Source: Gnetum montanum (taxonomy: Eukaryota > Streptophyta > Gnetopsida > Gnetales > Gnetaceae). From it: a stretch of 64,000 bases of DNA. Below the pieces are notes generated by a model. That model saw only the letters and a list, made by a program, of their open reading frames with translations. It was not told the DNA's origin and searched no databases. This document shows, in pieces, positions 12,050 through 21,686 of this stretch. Position 1 is the first letter of the stretch; each line of letters starts with the position of its first letter. Both the position numbers and the translations under genes were made by a program. The stretch spans positions 439,830 through 503,829 of the forward strand of contig MNCI01024352.1 in assembly GCA_015680685.1 (NCBI GenBank), read 5' to 3'.

Positions 12050-13200
12050 AAATGGTATATGGAAATTAATGAAAACCTTTACAAGATATGTGTAGATGGA
12101 CTAGTTAGATGGTGTGTTCTAGAGGAGGACCAAAAAATAAACTTACAAGATGTGCATAAAGGACCATGTGGTGGTCACTACATCAAGTGTAGAATAGCAC
12201 TAAAGCTAATGATGATGGGTTACTTTTGGCCTACCATATTCAGGGATGCACACAAATTCACACAATGTTGTGAACAATGCTAATACAATGGAGGAGTAAT
12301 AGCTAGAAATGAAGGTCCTCAATAATGGATTCATCCATTGGAGCCACTTGACATCTGGAAAATTGATTTTATGAGGCCCATCACACCAATTTCCAATAGG
12401 AAATAATACATTATAACAATAATTAATTATTGTACAAAGTGGGCAAAAGCAGCTGCAGTCAAAGATTGTACAACTAAAAAGATACTAAATTATTTCAACA
12501 ACATATGATGAATAGATTTGAAGTACCACACATGCTCATATCCAACAATGGAACATAATTTACAAGAGCTACATTCAAGAAAATAATGCAACAACTTGGG
12601 GTGAATCACAAATTAACCACACCACACTGTCCCCAAGCAAATGGTTAAGCAAAAGTGGCTAACTAAGAAATCACAAGAATATTGACTAGAATAGTTATTT
12701 AATTTAGAAAGGATTGGAGCACTAAGCTAAATGATGCTTTATGTGCATATAGATACACATTGAAACTTCCAATAGGATATTTGCGCTATGAACTAGTTTA
12801 TGAAAAACTTCCTATGCTACTAATCCAAGAAGAGCTACAAACCTTAGCTATTACTAGTGAACTTGACTTATATCTAAATTTAGCTAAAAATGAACATCTT
12901 ATGAATGTTAGCCTTTTATAAGAAAATAGACTTCTAGCTCTAATGAGTAATGAGATACACAAGAAAAACTCTAAAAGTAGGCATGGCACAAGAATATGAC
13001 AAGTGTCATTACAACTAGATGATAAAATCCTCTATTGAAATATTAGTCATATGCTACAAAAGGATAAGTTCCAAACCTTATGGGAAGGACCCTATATCAT
13101 TCACACAACATACCAATTAGGCACCATGTAGATCTTTCACCCAACCAACCTACACAAGCTTCTCCTGATCAATATTCAATAAGTCAAACCATTCTATGAA
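12050..13200 (+). pseudogene. E2 integrase
   Basis: The HHCC zinc-binding N-terminus is clear in the open piece 12,059-12,283: HKGPCGGH, then YFWPT and CCEQC at its end. The core begins with PLDIWKIDF (first catalytic Asp) near 12,340. The second Asp block and the E helix near 12,530-12,670 are garbled. The C-terminal part shows GYSPYELVY-like sequence near 12,775 and a WEGPYIIH block at 13,081-13,105, the usual end of Athila-type integrase. No chromodomain is seen. Frame breaks throughout. Confidence 0.75.
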
Positions 13201-13279
13201 CATACCAACTCCTCTTTGGATTCTACCCTATTTACCAAACTATCCTCAATTCATTCCATCTTTTGGTTAACTATTTCTA

Positions 13280-14617
13280 ATAATAGTCTGGGGGTGTCTA
13301 GTATGACACTTAGGTACTAAAACTTTTTTTCTTACTATGTTTCAATATTCTTTAACATATTTTCTATTCTTTTATATTTTTCTCATTTTTTAATCATCTT
13401 AAATTATTTAATATCTTTTAAATTCTTTCTACATTTTTCCCATTATTATCATTTTTCTCTAATTTTTCATCATCTTTTTGTACATATTTTTGTTGATTTT
13501 TCCAATCAAGTGCAAAGGAATAAAGTAAGATATAGTTCCAATAATGTGGAAATTGTCCTATATTATCAAATCATGGAAGGACTGATTCTACATATGATAA
13601 AACCACATCATCCATCCACTCATTTCCAATAACAAAAGGTTCATACCATGGTCACAATGATATTCTTTTTATAATAAAACCACAATAAACCTGTGATCAT
13701 TATACCTAGATAGAAAAGTGAAGAAACAAGTATGAATGAAAGGGATGTGGCACCAAGGGGATTTATGGATTATCTAAGACTAATACTATGAATTTTATCC
13801 TATTATTAAGATTATATTATTTTCTTAAGTTCTAAAGAAAAGTGGAAGTATGACTACAATAAGTGTTGCATCACCATGTCACTAGAAAGACATGATATCC
13901 ATGCCTAAAGGTAGTCCTCTAGTAAGGTCAACATAGTAAAAACATAATAAATGCATAGAATAAAATTTCTAGGGGTCCCACTAGAAAAACATGTTGCCCA
14001 TGCCTAAAGATAGGTGACTTCTCAAAAATCTAAAAAATAAAGTATGTTATTAATAAACTACTTCCTTAACCTACATTACCAAGTGATAATGCTTCTTGCA
14101 GTAATGGTAGCCTTATGGTGACTAGTTTTGGGATGATACAATGTGATGTCACTAGTAAGTGGTATGGACTAGATCTTGAATAGATGGATTAATAATTACT
14201 TTAACCATATATACACACAAGAATTCATTATGCCTATGGTAAGATACCACACATCTTGATTTCTGCAATCCCTTATAATCTCATTCCACCTCACTAATAT
14301 ATATAATCATAATTCTATGGTTTTGTATGATATAGTATTATTTTCTTATTCTAGTGAGATTAACATGTTTTTGTTTTACAAGATAGATATGTTCTACATT
14401 CAACTCCCTAATTACCTACAAACACTCATAAGTGTAATTATACAAGGGCACTAAGGGCTAAAGCCTACTTTATGAAGGATCCACTTGTATAAATCTTATA
14501 CCTCATACCTGAAAAATAATTTGACATCAACTTGTGCCTCCAGGACACTTTAACCATCAATCTTTACTTTTCTAAATTCTCATATCTGATCATACTTTTG
14601 GAAATTCTCACTACCAA
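13280..14617. other. E2 3' noncoding region and unassigned flank
   Basis: 13,280-13,745 aligns with 26,170-26,644 of E3. Shared points are a G-rich CTGGGGGTGTC tract at 13,289, a T-rich stretch, and blocks at 13,515-13,700. It does not align with the 5' LTRs of E1-E3, so it is taken as 3' untranslated sequence. From 13,746 to 14,617 I see no gene and no recognisable element; K1 is inserted at its right end. Confidence 0.5.
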
Positions 14618-14622
14618 TCTCT
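14618..14622. repeat. K1 target-site duplication, left
   Basis: TCTCT, repeated at 20,010-20,014 after the 3' LTR; 5 bp is the usual size for copia integration. Confidence 0.9.
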
Positions 14623-14986
14623 TGTGGAAGATGATGTGTAGATGTTCCACATTATTAGGAGATTGATCTCATCATTTTATTTATCCTAAATAAGATGAGA
14701 TCCTAGTTGTCCATGCTTATCAATATCCATGCTTATCCATACCCATGATTATCTCACCCATAAATAAGATGATAAGGATCATTCCCATGATTTTAGAGAC
14801 TCATGCTTATCTCTTCAAATCCATTCTTGGAAAGATCCAAGTCTATATAATTGTAGTATAACATATTCATAAACATATAGATTCTGGATTAACAAATTGT
14901 AAGTGTGTTTTTTGTTCTAAAAAAGTTCTTTAATTTCTATTTAGCATAGATAGTAGATCCAAGGCCCTTTAGATTTAGATTTCTCA
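14623..14986 (+). repeat. K1 5' LTR
   Basis: 364 bp, TG...CA. A TATATAA promoter motif lies at 14,844-14,850. It contains a palindromic-looking TTATTTATCCTAAATAAG segment, also present in the 3' copy. Confidence 0.93.
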
Positions 14987-14988
14987 TT

Positions 14989-15000
14989 TGGTATCAAATC
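14989..15000 (+). other. K1 primer binding site
   Basis: TGGTATCAAATC, two bases inside the LTR; the plant copia PBS for initiator tRNA-Met is TGGTATCAGAGC. Confidence 0.8.
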
Positions 15001-15038
15001 TCAGTTAGCTCAGATTCTTGACAACAGATCTCTCCAAA

Positions 15039-15950
15039 ATGGCCCAAAATAACGGATCCGTGTCTCTTGAAATTTTTGTATTCAATGGAGAAAATTATGA
15101 ATATTGGGAAATCAAGATGAAGACATTTATGATCTCATAAGATCTATGGGATATTGTTGAAGGTGGATTTCAAGATGCTGATCAAGCAACATTTCAAGCC
15201 CTCACAAAAGATGAAAAGAATGAAGTCAAGAAGCTTCGTAAGAAAGATGCAAAAGCATTATTCATCATTCAATTTGGGTTAGATATAATAATCTTTCCAA
15301 AAATCATCATGAATCCAACAAGAAAAGCTACATGGGATGCACTGGAGATTGCATACAAGGGATCATTAAAAGTTCATGTTGTCAAGTTACAAGCTTTAAG
15401 GAAAGATTTTGAATCTTTGCACATGCTAGATTTAAAGAATATTGATCAATACATTAGCTTATTTCAACAACTTCAAAATGGACTCGAATATTGTGGAGAA
15501 ACGCTTAAGGAAAGGCATGTTGTTGAAAAGATCCTTTGAAGTGTGACTTGACAATATGATCCCATTGTCGTGGCTATTGAAGAAGCAAGAGATCTCGATA
15601 AGATAACCATGGTTGAGCTCGTAGGAAGCTTGAAGACATATGAGCAAAGAATTCTTGATCGTGAGGATTCAATAGCAAATGCATTTCAAGCACAATTCTA
15701 GAGATCATTCAATCAAAATCAAAGATCCTCAAGTGGATCCTCATTTAGAGGACATGAACATGGTCGTGACAGATTTAGAGGTCATGGTCATGGAAAATCA
15801 AATCAATCAAATGAAGGTAAGCATTGTGATTTCTGTGGTACGAACACCCACAATACTCATGAATGTTGGTCTAGGAAGAAGCATGAAAAGAACGGCAAAG
15901 AAAAAATTGTAGAAGATGAAGATCATCATAAGAATCACCAAAAAGGCAAG
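15039..15950 (+). pseudogene. K1 gag with zinc knuckle
   Basis: Starts at ATG 15,039 (MAQNNGSVSLEIFVFNGENY), a copia gag opening with the conserved F.G.NY.W pattern. The UBN2-type gag core covers 15,100-15,660, with open piece 15,309-15,539 containing AKALFIIQ-type and KVHVVKLQALR-type helices. A Ser/Arg/Gly/His-rich stretch precedes an intact CX2CX4HX4C zinc knuckle at 15,825-15,866 (CDFCGTNTHNTHEC). Stops occur at about 15,138, 15,537 and 15,700. The frame is otherwise continuous with PR and INT, as in copia polyproteins. Confidence 0.85.
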
Positions 15951-16004
15951 TAATTATTTTATACTAAAAAGATGGAAGATCACCTCCTAATCTCTACAAA
16001 GGCA

Positions 16005-16370
16005 TAATATGCTAGCGATAACAACACGTGGTATGTTAATAGTGGGTGCAACAATCACATGACTAGGAACAAGAAACTCTTCTCAAGTCTAGAAACATAT
16101 GATGGAAAGGTCACCATAGGTAATGGGAAGAAGTTAACCATTGCTGGGATTAGATCACTTGGCTTCACAACCATGCAAGGTAACAACTATGTTATTTCCC
16201 AGATCTACTTTGTTCCAGATCTTTCAAAGAATTTATTAAGTGTGGGACAATTATGTCACAATGGGTATTGTGTTGCATTTGAAAAGAATGTTTGTAAAAT
16301 CTCTAAGGCTGATGATGATAAGGGTATTGCCATTATCCCTATTAGCAAAAATCAAATGTATAAGTTTTAG
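16005..16370 (+). pseudogene. K1 protease region
   Basis: The active-site block reads W-Y-V-N-S-G-C at 16,029-16,049, where copia proteases have W.VDSG(C/A). The catalytic Asp codon is AAT (Asn) at 16,038-16,040, explained by one G-to-A change. The downstream block YFVPDLSKNLLSVGQL is well kept and marks the PR to GAG-pre-integrase boundary. Open from 16,059 to 16,370. Confidence 0.85.
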
Positions 16371-17300
16371 ATACAAAAGGATGTTCAATGCCTCACTATC
16401 ATTGATGACATTGCATGGTTGTGGCATGCTTGATTAGGGAATGTCAAATTTGGCTCAATGGACCACATGCAGAAAGAAGGACTCGTTGGAGGTATGCCAA
16501 AATTTTCTTTGTCCAATAGTCATGATTGTGGCATATGTCAACTAGGAAAAATCACAAGACTGTCGTTTCCCAGAAAAGAACATAGATCTCAAGAAAAATT
16601 AGATCTAGTTCATATGGATTTATGTGGTCCCATGTAAGCATTGAGCCTAGGCAAAAACTGCTATATGTTAATCATCATGGATGATTTTTCCAGATTTAAT
16701 TGGGGTTATTTTATGAAATTAAAAGATCAAACATTGGGATTGTTTAGAAAATTCAAGGTGGCAGTAGAAAATCAAAGTCGCAAAACAATCAAGCAAATTC
16801 AAATAGATCATGGTGGTGAATTTTTGTCTTAAGAATTTGAAGAATTTTACAAGAAGAATGGAATTATTCATCAAACTACCACATCCTATACACCCCAAAA
16901 AAATGGAGTAGCTAAGAGAGAAAATAGAACCATGGTTGAAATGACCAAGTGTTTACTACAACTGTCAAACTTAGCAGATATGTTTTGGGTAGAAGCTTGT
17001 GCAACATCAATTTATCTTTTAAATAAAGTGCCTTCCAAATCAATTCACAATAAAACACCCTATGAATTCTGGCATGGTTATACACCTAATATTCACATTT
17101 GAAAATCTTTGGTTCACCCTGCTATGAGCACATCCCTACCCAAAACAGAAAAAAATTAGATGGCAATGCTATGCCTTGTATTTTCGTTGGATATTCTCCC
17201 ACATCTAAAGCTTACAGGTGCTATGATAAAAACAATCACAAGGTTGTTGATTTCCATGACATCAATTTTTTGGAATAGGACTGCATTGACCACAATTTAT
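16371..17300 (+). pseudogene. K1 integrase
   Basis: GAG-pre-integrase zinc region with WLWHA near 16,420 and CGICQLGK near 16,530. The catalytic core has HMDLCGPM (first Asp) at about 16,612, IDHGGEF (second Asp; the family usually has DNGGEF) at 16,805, and GVAKRENRTMVEM (catalytic Glu) at 16,906. PSKSIHNKTPYEFWHGYTP follows. A one-base frameshift near 17,100 moves the reading to another frame, where IFGSPCYEHIP and FVGYSP continue the domain to about 17,275. Confidence 0.85.
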
Positions 17301-18160
17301 TTTTTCTAGCAACAAAAATGTTTTGTGTAGGCCCCAACATCGATGCATTTTTTGACCACCCTCCAAGCTATTCTCTTTCCAACACCAAACCCACTCCAGC
17401 GATGCCAAGCTAGCACATGTCTCGAGACTCTTCTGCCAGATGGGGACATCCTTCCCAAAATTGTGAAAACCATGGGAACTATGTGACTCCTAGGCCCCAA
17501 TGGCCCCCCATTTCCCCAAGGTCTACCTCACCTGTTTCCCACGTGCTAGCACCTCTCCTTCCTCACTAGCACTCCCTCCATTCCATGCAACAATGGCTTG
17601 GCATCAATTTTGTCCCAGCTCCATGTTTTTTGGTTCTCGAGTCATCATTCCCCCCAACTGCGAATTCCATTATTCTGATAGCATCCAATCCACATTTCTT
17701 ACATCCGCCAACACACAATCTGCCCTTTTTAAGCTCCCTTCCATCCACCATTCTATCCAATGCTACTTCCTATGGGCCTCTAACTCCACATGCTTTGGCA
17801 TTAACATCTACACACATTTTCCTTCCTCTTTCTGCTCCGTTTTCTATAGAAATGCCTTCCCAGGTCCTTCCCTTTGCACCAACCATGACTCCTCCCTAGC
17901 AATCTCCTTCTTCTTCCTAGGTGGCTCTCTCTCACTCAACCTCCCAAATGTTGGATCTAAATTTTCACCACCACCTAACCCGTATTCATTCTCACCAACA
18001 CCATGTCCAGCCAACCCAAGATGATGCAGACACTACCACTACTCTCTTCTCCACCGTGGGTGATGACTTCTACATGCTACTTACACCGATGGGGGGGGGA
18101 GCTCTAATGATTTGGCAAAACCATCCATCATCGTTGAAGTTTCGTTAGATGATCGTTGGA
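17300..18160 (+). pseudogene. K1 INT-RT linker, Pro/Ser/Thr/His-rich
   Basis: In the frame that joins INT (after the 17,100 frameshift) to RT, this is a long low-complexity linker rich in Pro, Ser, Thr and His. The open piece is 17,585-17,899 (104 codons). Copia polyproteins often have such a linker. Base composition differs sharply from the rest of K1: the plus strand is C/T-rich and less AT-rich, with a G8 run at 18,093. A 174-codon ORF at 17,500-18,024 is in a different frame and is not the polyprotein. Confidence 0.6.
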
Positions 18161-18900
18161 TTGCAGTAATGGAACATGAGCTACAACAAATCAATAAAAA
18201 AAACTTGGAGTCTAGTTCCTCATTCATCTAGTAAGCCTATCATTGGCTTAAAATGGATATTCAAACCCAAGAGAAATCAATATGGTGAACTAGACAAATT
18301 CAAAGCTTACCTAGTTGCCAAGGGCTATCTCCAATAGCAAGGTAGAGACTTTGATGACAACTTTTCTCCCCTGTCATGAATGGAATCTGTGAAAATATTT
18401 CTAACTATTGCTGCACAAGATGGCTATGTGGTATATCAACTGGATGTGGCATCTACATTCCTCAATGGCATTTTGAATGAAGAAGTCTATGTGGAACAAC
18501 CCCTAGGTTTTGTTGATGAAGGAAAACAAGATCATGTGTACAAGCTTCATAAAGCTTTGTACGGGCTCAAGCAAGCTCCACGTGCATGGTATGCACATAT
18601 TCATTCATTTTTCATCCAAGAGGGGTTCATCCATCTTTGGTCCCAAACTACAATTTACAAAAAGGTATCTAGAGATGATTTTATTTTTGTCTATCTGTAT
18701 GTAGATGATTTAATTTATTTTTCATCTACAATTGCATTAGAAAATGATTTTCTTAATGCTATGCAAAATGAGTTTGAAATGTCTAATCTAGGGATAATGT
18801 CATATTTTTTGGGTTTTCAAGTAATCTAGAGAACAAAATCCATTTCCATATGCCAAATGAAATTTTCCTAATCCTTACTTGAGAAATTTGGCATGATTAA
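18160..18900 (+). pseudogene. K1 reverse transcriptase
   Basis: Copia RT blocks are in order and easily read: GLKWIFKPKRN (18,248), QLDVASTFLNG (18,438; the first catalytic Asp is kept), YGLKQAPRAWY (18,558), and the catalytic YVDDL at about 18,701-18,715, intact. YFLGFQVI closes the open piece 18,380-18,829. Stops before MESVKIF (18,378) and after FQVI break the protein. Confidence 0.92.
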
Positions 18901-19664
18901 TAGTAATCCCTCAGACACACCACTCTCCCTTGGTATAAAGCTTACCAAGAATGATAAATCTCCTTTAGTCAATTTGTCACTATACAGATCCCTAGTCGGT
19001 GGTTTATTGTATCTCTCCAATACTCATCCAGATATTCAATATGCTGTCAATTACCTTTCTTGGTTCATGCAAGATCCACATGAATCACATTGGAAAGCTA
19101 CAAAACGAGTTCTACATTACATGAGAACTACAACAGATTTTGGGATCACATTCCATCGACATACAAACTTCAAGGTATGGGGATACACTAATGCAAATTG
19201 GGGAGGTGACCTTGATGATCGAAAGTCAACTTCTAGTTTTTGTCTCTTCTTCAGTCCATCACTCATCTCTTGGGGATCAAAGAAGCAATCTTCAATAGCA
19301 CTCTCAATAACTAAAGCAGAATACATAGCTACATCAAGTGCTTCTTCTCAAGCCATGTGGATTCACTTTGTTTTCATTGAAATGGGATTTACAATTGATC
19401 CTCCCATTTGCTTATACTAGTGCTATTGCAATGGCTCACAATCCAGTTCAGCATGGGCGTACCAAGTACATTGATATCAAGCATCACCATCTCAAAAGCC
19501 TAATCCAAGACAACATCCTCAACATGGAACATTATGCAACTGAAGCACAACTAGCAAATATTTTTACCAAGATTTTGAGCCATGAGAACTTTGCATCCTT
19601 CAAAGACCTCCTTGGAGTGGAACCCCTTACCATCATGGGGGGGATTTTGGAAGATGATGCGTAG
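18901..19664 (+). pseudogene. K1 RNase H and C-terminus
   Basis: Connection region SLYRSLVGGLLYLSNTHPDI (19,000), then RNase H. GYTNANWGGD at 19,180 carries Asn where GYSDADWAGD carries Asp, so two acidic residues are lost. The block DRKSTSSF is kept, and AEYIA (19,319) keeps the catalytic Glu. A frameshift near 19,415 is followed by AMAHNPVQHGRTKYIDIKHH and LANIFTK in another frame, the usual copia C-terminus, ending at 19,664. Confidence 0.9.
19635..19645 (+). other. K1 polypurine tract
   Basis: ATGGGGGGGAT immediately upstream of the 3' LTR; primer for plus-strand DNA synthesis. Confidence 0.75.
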
Positions 19665-20009
19665 AAGTTTCATGTTATTAGGAGATTGATATCATCCTTT
19701 TATTTATCCTAAATAAGATGAGATCCTAGTTCTCCATGCTTATCCATATCCATGCTTATCCATACCCATGATTATCTCATCCATAAATAAGATGATAAGG
19801 ATCATTCCCATGATTTTAGAGACTCATGCTTATCTCTTCAAATCCATTCTTGGAAGGATCCAAATCTATATAATTGTAGTAAAACATATTCATAAACATA
19901 TAGATTCTGGATTAACAAATTGTAAGTGTGTTTTTTATTCTAACAAAGTTCTTTAATTTCTGTTTAGCATAGATAATAGATCTAGGGCCCTTTAGATTCA
20001 GATTTCTCA
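19646..20009 (+). repeat. K1 3' LTR
   Basis: 364 bp, same length as the 5' LTR without indels. Its first bases are TT instead of TG (one G-to-T change); it ends CA. TATATAA at 19,867-19,873. Confidence 0.93.
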
Positions 20010-20014
20010 TCTCT

Positions 20015-20654
20015 TATATATATCTAATTAGCCTTCTTTGTCAAAGATTCCTTCTTTCTGATATTTGACCATCAAATTTTCATAATCTAAGCATCATTTA
20101 TAATCAAAGACCCTTTCAACAACTTCTACATCTTTCAAACTATTTATTTGACTCAATTTTTTCATCAACAATTACTTTAAAATCAATTTTTTAGCAGTGA
20201 TGTCATATCTACAACGTTGTGCTAAAAAAATTATATATATACATGAAAGAAGTTGGAAAATTTTTCATTTTCACATTTCAAAGCAAGTGGAGTTCATGCT
20301 ATTTTTTTGAGCCTTTGATGCCCAAACTTCCAAGCTCCTTAACTTCCTCACCATAGCTTTGATTTGTGTGATTTTTGAATCCTCTTGATCACATGGTGAC
20401 CAACTTAGTTGTGGGGAGGAGTATTACGCATAGAAGAGCCAAATTGAGCCAAATTTTTCTACTGCCAAAAGAGAATTTCAAGGGTAAGAATAGAGAAAAT
20501 AAGAATATTTTAATCAATTAATTAAATAAAAAGCTAATGAACCTAACTGATTCTCCTAGCCAACCATCCAATGATACAATAATTAAAAAGGGTTAATAAA
20601 CAAGGGCTTCTTTTTGAATTTTTCTAACTCTACAATCATAATAAGATCCATAAA
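20015..20654. other. Unassigned flank between K1 and E3
   Basis: AT-rich sequence directly continuing the K1 target site. No gene, LTR end or repeat could be supported. Confidence 0.5.
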
Positions 20655-21542
20655 TAATAGTAGGAATAAAAGTTTGAAAAAAAACTAATAAAACCAATTT
20701 TTGTAATCATGTAATATCATATCTATGATGTCATAGGCCATCCTACATCATTGTTGATGTGATGTCTCGAGATCAATGCAAACCTATAAATACTAGCACT
20801 TGGACGTACAATCGACAACTTTTGATTCCAACTCTTAGTCAAACTCTTGCAATTTTGTTTCATAGTTAGTGATAGAGTGAATGCTTGCAATATAGTTTTG
20901 AGAAGTTATAAGGCATCTTTACTTGAGTGAAGTGTACTTGGACATAGTTCAGGACTAGCAATAAAGATCAAGATTTTTTTTCATCATTGCATCATCCACT
21001 TAGTTTTCTATTTGTTTACTTAGAATAATTTTCTTGCTTTCCTAGTTAATCATTTACCTTTCAATCACTTTACTTTACATGTTATTATTAACCGAAATGA
21101 ATACAATTGGGTTTGAGTGCTAAGTGTAGTTATATGATAACCTAGTAGTGGTGTTGCTTGATTTGCTCAATAGTAATACCACTTGGTAATCCCAGTGATA
21201 GCTATAAGAGTTCAAGGCATGTATAGTAGGCCAAGACCAGATATCCATTACACTAGATTAAGTTAGATTTATGGTTTCCTAGTTAAGTAGACTTAGAATT
21301 GTATTCAATCATGTTTACCTTTAGGAGCATTAAGACCCTTAAAACATCAACCAACCATATGCCTCGCTAAGAGTTAAACCATATATTCAAACTTCACTAA
21401 CTTGAAGAAGGAAGACAAAAATCTTGAACTTAACATCAATTATGAGCATAATTACATTGTCCATCTACAAATTACAATCTGGTCATGTGCAGATACTCAT
21501 GACTTGTATGGTAAATTTTTGGGATACCTCCACTACTCATTA
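20655..21542 (+). repeat. E3 5' LTR
   Basis: Aligned with the E2 LTR through shared blocks (ATATCATATCTATGATGTCATAG-type promoter region, GATCAAGATT, TTGGTAATC, CTCATGACTTGTATGGTA). The TATA box TATAAATA is at 20,785-20,792. The left border is approximate; the right border is set by the PBS. Confidence 0.65.
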
Positions 21543-21543
21543 T

Positions 21544-21562
21544 TGATGCCATTGTTGGGAAT
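21544..21562 (+). other. E3 primer binding site, decayed tRNA-Asp type
   Basis: TGATGCCATTGTTGGGAAT. Six of 18 positions differ from the Athila-type PBS, all transitions. Confidence 0.7.
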
Positions 21563-21686
21563 GTGTTAATGTGTGCTAATTAATTGATCTCATAAAGTTT
21601 ATTATATCAAGAACCAAAAAGTCCATTGTTATACCTTTAATCAATTGTAAAAACACATACACATAAGAAAGCATCAATTATATAAT

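Larger units (their letters stand above)
6018..13745 (+). mobile_element. E2, Athila-like Ty3/gypsy retrotransposon
   Basis: Order LTR, PBS, gag, PR, RT, RNase H, INT on the plus strand, all degraded. The tRNA-Asp-type PBS and RT blocks such as FGLCNAP and LDGY place it near the Athila group of plant Ty3/gypsy. No env-like ORF was found between INT and the 3' noncoding region. A 3' LTR could not be recognised before K1. The right border is where homology to the 3' part of E3 stops and is approximate. Confidence 0.75.
14623..20009 (+). mobile_element. K1, complete Ty1/copia retrotransposon
   Basis: Two 364-bp LTRs (14,623-14,986 and 19,646-20,009) enclose PBS, gag, PR, INT, RT, RNase H and PPT in the copia order. 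The target duplication TCTCT is at 14,618-14,622 and 20,010-20,014. By eye about 21 of 364 LTR positions differ (roughly 94% identity), so it is younger than its neighbours. It carries several stops, two frameshifts and lost catalytic residues, so it is inactive. Confidence 0.95.

Noticed and set aside
13280-13745. 3' LTR of E2
   Set aside because: It aligns with the same part of E3 but not with any 5' LTR of the family, so it is better called 3' untranslated DNA.
17500-18024. 174-codon ORF inside K1
   Set aside because: It is out of frame with the K1 polyprotein, which runs through 17,585-17,899 in another frame; its length comes from C/T-rich composition.
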